Positions 59,801 through 64,000 of a stretch of 64,000 nt of DNA are shown here, in pieces. Made by a program: the position numbers and the translations under genes. Within the stretch, counting starts at the first letter, position 1. Each line of letters begins with the position of its first letter. Under the pieces are notes generated by a model. That model was not told the DNA's origin and made no database searches. It was given only the letters and a program-made list of their open reading frames with translations. The DNA is from Charina bottae (Eukaryota; Chordata; Lepidosauria; Squamata; Charinaidae): NCBI GenBank assembly GCA_023362775.1, contig JALMGJ010000015.1:13626501-13690500 (forward strand), given 5' to 3'.

Positions 59801-62800
59801 TTTATTTCTCCTTTTATAAACTGTTTGAAATATTGTTCTCTCCTGTATTTTGGATTATTGGAATCCTTTTTTTTCTTCTAATTTAAAAAAAAAACTTTTT
59901 ACTTGATAGATTTTGCTGGTAGTATTCCACGAACAGATCAGCTGAGTATTGTTTTGACTAGAATGGTTGTTGCTAAAATCTGAAGGACACAGAAGAAGAA
60001 TGGCTTTTTCAACAGCAAAAAAGAGTTTGGTGAGGCTCTTTCAGAGATTAGAAGGTCATTGGAACTATTATTGATAACGAGTTTTAACTCACAGAGAAAT
60101 TATGATCTTCTTTTTCCCCAGGAAGTAAAAGAGTTGGCTTGCAAACATCCAAATCTGGTGTTGTTGCAATTAGGTAAGTTTCAAGAGCCATGTTAAAATC
60201 GGGCAAATGTTGTACTCCAGGAATGCCCAGCGCATCCAGTTCAAAGTCATTCTTGGAACTAACAGAACCTGTAATATCACTGGTTGGGTTCACTTGAAAT
60301 GCTGGCTCAACACAAATCAGCTTCCCAGATAGAAAAGTACAGGGAGTCCTCGCTTAACAACATTCATTTAGCGATGGTTTGGACTTACAATGGTGCTGAA
60401 AAAAACTGACTTACGACCAGTCCTTGCACTTATGACTGTTGCAGCATCCCCACAGTCCTGTGATTGTGATTCAGGCACTTGGCAACTGGTTTGCATTTAT
60501 GATCTTTGCAGCACCTGCGGTCATGTGATCGTCATTTTCGACCTTCCTAGCCAGCTTCCAGCAAGCAAAATCAATGGGGAACCGCATGATTTGCTTAACC
60601 ACCAGGTGGTTCACTTAACGACTGTGGTGATTTGCTTAACAATTGCCGCAAAAAAGGTGGTAAAATCAGGTCAGATTCGGTTAATGAACACATCACTTAG
60701 CGACCAAAATTACAGTCCCAATGGTGGTCGTTAAGCGAGGACTACCTGTAGTTAACTTAGATGCCTCCACATGTTAGAAGGGCTTTCTCTAGAGCATGTT
60801 TTGAACAATAAGATTCCATGGTAAGATATGGGAGAGCCAGTTTGGTCTAGTGCAGAGCTTTCCAAACTTTTAATGTTGGTGACACACTTTTTAGAGGTGC
60901 ATCATTTCGCGACACACTCTTACAGCAGGGTACAAGGCAGGCACTAGGACATAGCTTTCCAAACTGTGTGTCGCGACACTTTAGTGTGTCACTAAACTAT
61001 TATGTTATTTCAAAGTCCAGGGAGCAGGCGCAAGAAGGGCCAGGCAGTCCAGGAGTCCAAGGCGTTGGGGAGGTTGTCTGCCGGTCCGGGTTCAGAGTCA
61101 AAAGGCCAGGCACAGAGAGTCGGAATTAACGAACAGCTGTTTCCAACAGCTGTCCTGGGCTCATAGCTGTTCTTCAATAAGAGCAGCTTCAGTCTGGCAA
61201 GATTCTGTCTGTATGGTGAGAGCAAGTAAAAAACTGGAGTTTTGAATGCACTGATTCATGGTTGTTCTTGGGCTGGCCCTGACAAGGAAGGAGTATTAGG
61301 TATGTTCGCCGCCTTGAGTTATTTATAAAAACAATAAAGGCGGGATAAAAAATTAATTAAATAAATAAATAAAAATAAAATATGGGAGGTCCAGGGAGCT
61401 CCGTTTGAAGAAAGACGGTGCACCTGTGGTGCACCAGCTGTTGAAGACATCGCACATATACTGTTTGATTGCAAAGTCTATTCTGCAGAAAGGACCGTTC
61501 ACTTAGATCCTTATTTAAAGACTAAAAAATTTGGACGCCCTTACTTCTTACTTTCTGCCAGGAACGAATCTGCATATGACTAGCAAGGCTGCAATTTTTA
61601 TATCAAAGCCCATTTCAAAGAGAATAGACTACCCAGAAGAGATTGGGGTTGAGTGCAGGGCTGACAATTTATTATGAACATGTTCTACTGTTTTCTCTGT
61701 ATTGGTTTTATCGTTTTTGGATACAGTCAGATGACTAATCAAAAACGTTTGTTGTTGCTGGTTGGGTTCACTGTATCATCTCTGGGTTTGGGTAATTTGT
61801 TGTGTGACCCCTAGATAAAAATAGAGAGACTTTCCTCCCCTCCAATCGTGGGGGAAGTCAAGTCAAGCTCCCTGCGTGGGTGGGGCTTAGGGGAGTCCAG
61901 CCCCCCAACTGCTGGGGCAGGAAGCTGTCAGGCTGCTATTCCAGAAGGTGGTGAGTTGCATGAATAGACACAGAGATCTTCGGCCGTTTCAGGAAACTCC
62001 TCCCTTGCAGTTCTGACACACCTTTTTGCTGAAGTTTAAATAGCCTTGCTTTTCCTCAGATGTCACTAATCTGGAAAGCATCCAGGCAGCTGTGAAAGAA
62101 GTGGGAAAGTGTGTTGGAGAAGGTGGGCTGACCATCCTAATCAACAATGCTGGCATTTTGTTCTACAATGATCTGGAAACAGAAAATGCCAAGGACATGA
62201 TGAGACTTTATTCCGTCAATACCATTGGCCCACTGCAAATGAGTCAGGTTTGTTTATGAACAAAACACCTTTCAAAGCAAGGAATATTCTTTATTAAAGA
62301 AAAAAAGATTGAACCGTTGAATTCAGTATAACTAGAGAGCAAAGTAATATTGTAATGCTGAAAATAAAGAAGTAGAAATTGTTCATTGCAAGGTTGGAAC
62401 ATTGGGGGTAGTCGTTCCCTTTTGGGGAGTGTTGGGACAGAAGAAAAACTCCCAGACTGCCGTGAACCGTTTGTGAGGCATTTTTTGATCAAAATCACAC
62501 ACATTTCCTCAGAGTTGGATAATGGCTGGAGAGAATCTGTACAGGGGGTGGCAGAGACATCCCGGAATGTCACCTGAGGTGCACCAGACCTGCACAATGG
62601 ACAATGGCTAATTCAGTATTCCAGAGAGGGTTCAGGGTTTGGGGCGAGCTGCGTTTAATGGAGGAGATGCCTTTGTGCTTGAAGGAGGCTGTAAAGCTCC
62701 CCCTCCTTAAGAGGCCATCCCTTGACCGCAGGCTTCTGAGAATTATCCCCCCACCTCCCATCTCTCCCTTTTCGGGAAGGTTGAGGAGAACGTGATATTG

Positions 62801-63321
62801 AGGCAATCATAGAGAACTGCAGAACACATGGAAGATCTGGATTTCGGCCAAACTTTGGATTGTACACCCTCGCTCTGGGATGTATGTTGCCCCTCTCTCA
62901 TAGACCCCCCTTGTAGGACTTCCAGGTATCCAGACTCTGCATCGACTGAAGCTTTGGAGCTGTCTTCAAGGGCAGCCCACAAAAGAGCATTAGAGCAGTT
63001 TCCCTGGGTGTGGTTAGGCCCGGATGACTCTATGAAGGTCCCCTTGCAGAAGGGGATAGAAGACTTTTCTGATAACGTATGCTGGCTTTTGATCACTTGC
63101 ATTGCAGAGCTCCTTTTCATAGGCTTAGCTGCGGCTCTTTTATCTTTTCTTCTCTCTCAAAGGCATTTCTGCCCCTGCTGAAGAAGGCGGCCCAGAGAAG
63201 TCCACGGCAAGGGCTGAGCTGCAGCAAGGCGGCCATTATCAATATGTCCAGCATTGCAGGATCAATCGAACTTATGGCTCGGTGGGACAAACTAAAGATA
63301 ATTGGATACCGTTGCAGTAAG
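56707..63321 (+). CDS. SDR copy C: C-factor-like short-chain dehydrogenase, exons 1-4; 3' end outside the window
   Basis: Exons 56707-56862, 60122-60173, 62060-62247 and 63163-63321 (156, 52, 188, 159 nt) match copy B in length and phase and have no stop. Motifs: TGSDQGIG (cofactor), LTILINNAG, NMSS (catalytic Ser) and GYRCSK (catalytic Tyr/Lys). The residues just before the active-site Tyr (ARWDKLKII) differ from A and B, so the substrate pocket may differ. Exons 5 and 6 should lie beyond base 64000. Intron 1 is over 3 kb and full of LINE-like AT-rich DNA. The true 5' block is only briefly similar to that of A and B (about 120 bp before the ATG). Confidence 0.88.
57050..57185 (-). repeat. 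L2/CR1-type 3' tail fragment
   Basis: tatttatttattaaattttg, then ccccaaaggagggactctgg and gcggtttacaattacgataa; reverse of an L2-like 3' end. Confidence 0.7.
57773..59119 (-). mobile_element. L1-like AT-rich retrotransposon remnant, minus orientation
   Basis: Starts at the left with T-rich tttaatttaattttattgag (a reversed 3' end). It continues with about 1 kb of very AT-rich sequence and contains a minus-strand Lys/Glu-rich frame at 58796-59119 (KKEQKIELETGKKNVFEIEE). Assignment to L1 is by resemblance of layout to 40020-40745. Confidence 0.45.
59120..60060. other. Intron 1 of SDR copy C, unclassified
   Basis: Moderately AT-rich; may be the 5' region of the adjacent LINE. No conserved coding recognised. 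Ends near the exon 2 pyrimidine tract. Confidence 0.35.
60122..60173 (+). CDS. SDR copy C exon 2 (52 nt)
   Basis: Acceptor tttttccccag, donor gtaagt. Encodes EVKELACKHPNLVLLQL plus one base. Confidence 0.9.
60340..60748. mobile_element. Tc1/mariner-like MITE, second copy, TA target site
   Basis: Ends cagggagtcctcgcttaaca / gttaagcgaggactacctg with TA at 60338-60339 and 60749-60750. Same family as 18680-19090. Confidence 0.88.
60833..61375 (+). mobile_element. Family 1 SINE interrupted by a partial hAT-type MITE and other sequence
   Basis: The SINE head gagccagtttggtctagtg (60834-60852) is broken at 60853 by CAGAGCTTTCCAAAC and MITE sequence up to about 61010. An unclassified 260-bp block follows, then the SINE tail ggaggagg-type aggaaggagtattaggtatg at about 61286-61375. 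The right MITE end and its TSD are not visible. Confidence 0.7.
61388..61760 (+). mobile_element. Non-LTR retrotransposon C-terminal fragment
   Basis: A + frame near 61418 reads RCTCGAPAVEDIAHILFDCK and VY, the C-x-C..H..C arrangement also seen at 50227-50448 on the minus strand. A non-coding end follows. Confidence 0.55.
62060..62247 (+). CDS. SDR copy C exon 3 (188 nt)
   Basis: Acceptor tttcctcag, donor gtttgt. Encodes DVTNLESIQAAVKEVGKCVG, then EGGLTILINNAGILFYNDLE and ends NTIGPLQMSQ. Confidence 0.92.
63163..63321 (+). CDS. SDR copy C exon 4 (159 nt), active-site exon
   Basis: Encodes AFLPLLKKAAQRSPRQGLSC, then SKAAIINMSSIAGSIELMAR and WDKLKIIGYRCSK; donor gtagct. Confidence 0.92.
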
Positions 63322-64000
63322 GTAGCTAATGTGTTTTCTATGGGGAACTGTCTGCACACAGTGGAACCTCCTTTTCCATTCATGAGTGTATCTGTCCATG
63401 CCTGCATCTCCGTAAACATGCATTTCTTACCAATTGCTGAGATGCAACACTGTTTGGAAACTGGGCCCTGTCACAGCTCTGTGTCAGCAATGATGCTTTA
63501 CTGCCGTCATCTCTGCTCTTCTGCAAACCGTGTGGCCCAGGTTTTGAACCGGTGCAGAGTTCCTGTGTGAAAGTGCTCTCTTGCCACTTTTGAGCTCCTC
63601 CCCGCAAAAACTGTCCAAATTCAATTGGGCTTCTTTTTGAGAAGAGATTTCATTTACCATTGAGACAGATTTACCTCTAACGTAAAGACTGAAATTAAGA
63701 AAGCAGAAAAAAAATAACTTGAATGGGTTGGTTTTGTACTTTTTTGTGCTAAACAATGATTACCTTTTCATTTATTGCATAAAAGTCATAGTGAAAGAAT
63801 AAAGAAAACAGCATCAGTGAGAATAGTTGCATTTGGGGGGATACAAATAGCTGCACTCGGGGAAATACCTGCTAAGCTGAGAAAATACTCCTTATTTGCA
63901 AAAGCCAACTATTTGATGGGAAATTGTTTTGGCAGCCCAGACAGGTTGTTAAACAGACCCTGACACACACTTTCACTTGCATGAGATTGCAGAATAATTG
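63322..64000. other. Intron 4 of SDR copy C, to the window edge
   Basis: Collinear with the intron after exon 4 in A and B (for example the caggttttgaaccggtgcagagttc and aagactgaaattaagaaa strings). No additional gene; exon 5 is expected beyond the edge. Confidence 0.6.

Overview
The window is vertebrate nuclear DNA, most likely from a squamate reptile (lizard or snake). The pointers are a Bov-B (RTE) LINE, a tRNA-headed SINE family whose 3' part shares a 16-base string with that Bov-B end, another tRNA-headed SINE family, a 5S-rRNA-derived SINE, L2/CR1-type LINE remnants and many hAT-type MITEs. Genes are split by long introns with GT-AG junctions. All recognised host genes lie on the + strand.

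Region 1 (1-22.8 kb) is the 3' two thirds of RANBP10: eleven coding exons from the middle of the SPRY domain to the stop at 20574, including a 23-nt microexon. A probable 3' UTR of about 2.2 kb runs to an AATAAA at 22793. The first coding exons lie upstream of the window. Introns carry a Tigger fossil, MITEs, SINEs and two dated-by-TSD copies of a short retroelement with a hammerhead-like core.

Region 2 (22.8-30.56 kb) is intergenic. It holds a 324-bp-arm foldback element, SINEs and an L2-type LINE with reverse-transcriptase remnants. No host gene was recognised.

Region 3 (30.57-64 kb) is a tandem array of three paralogous short-chain dehydrogenase/reductase genes of the vertebrate C-factor (C-signal)-like family, here called A, B and C. 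Each has the same exon plan (156, 52, 188, 159, 108 and 114 nt). B is intact (777 nt, 258 residues). A has exon 3 one base short (187 nt), which frameshifts it, so it is probably a pseudogene. C is intact for exons 1-4 and runs off the window. A copied upstream block plus a damaged orphan exon 1 (five bases deleted, mosaic between A and B) sits between B and C. The duplicated units differ by clean insertions (solo LTR, Bov-B, MITEs, SINEs), so the paralogs act as empty-site controls for one another.

No new multi-gene system was found. The most informative signals are the SDR array with its decay and mosaic exon, and the two repeat families carrying CUGAAGA-stem-GAAAC hammerhead-like cores.
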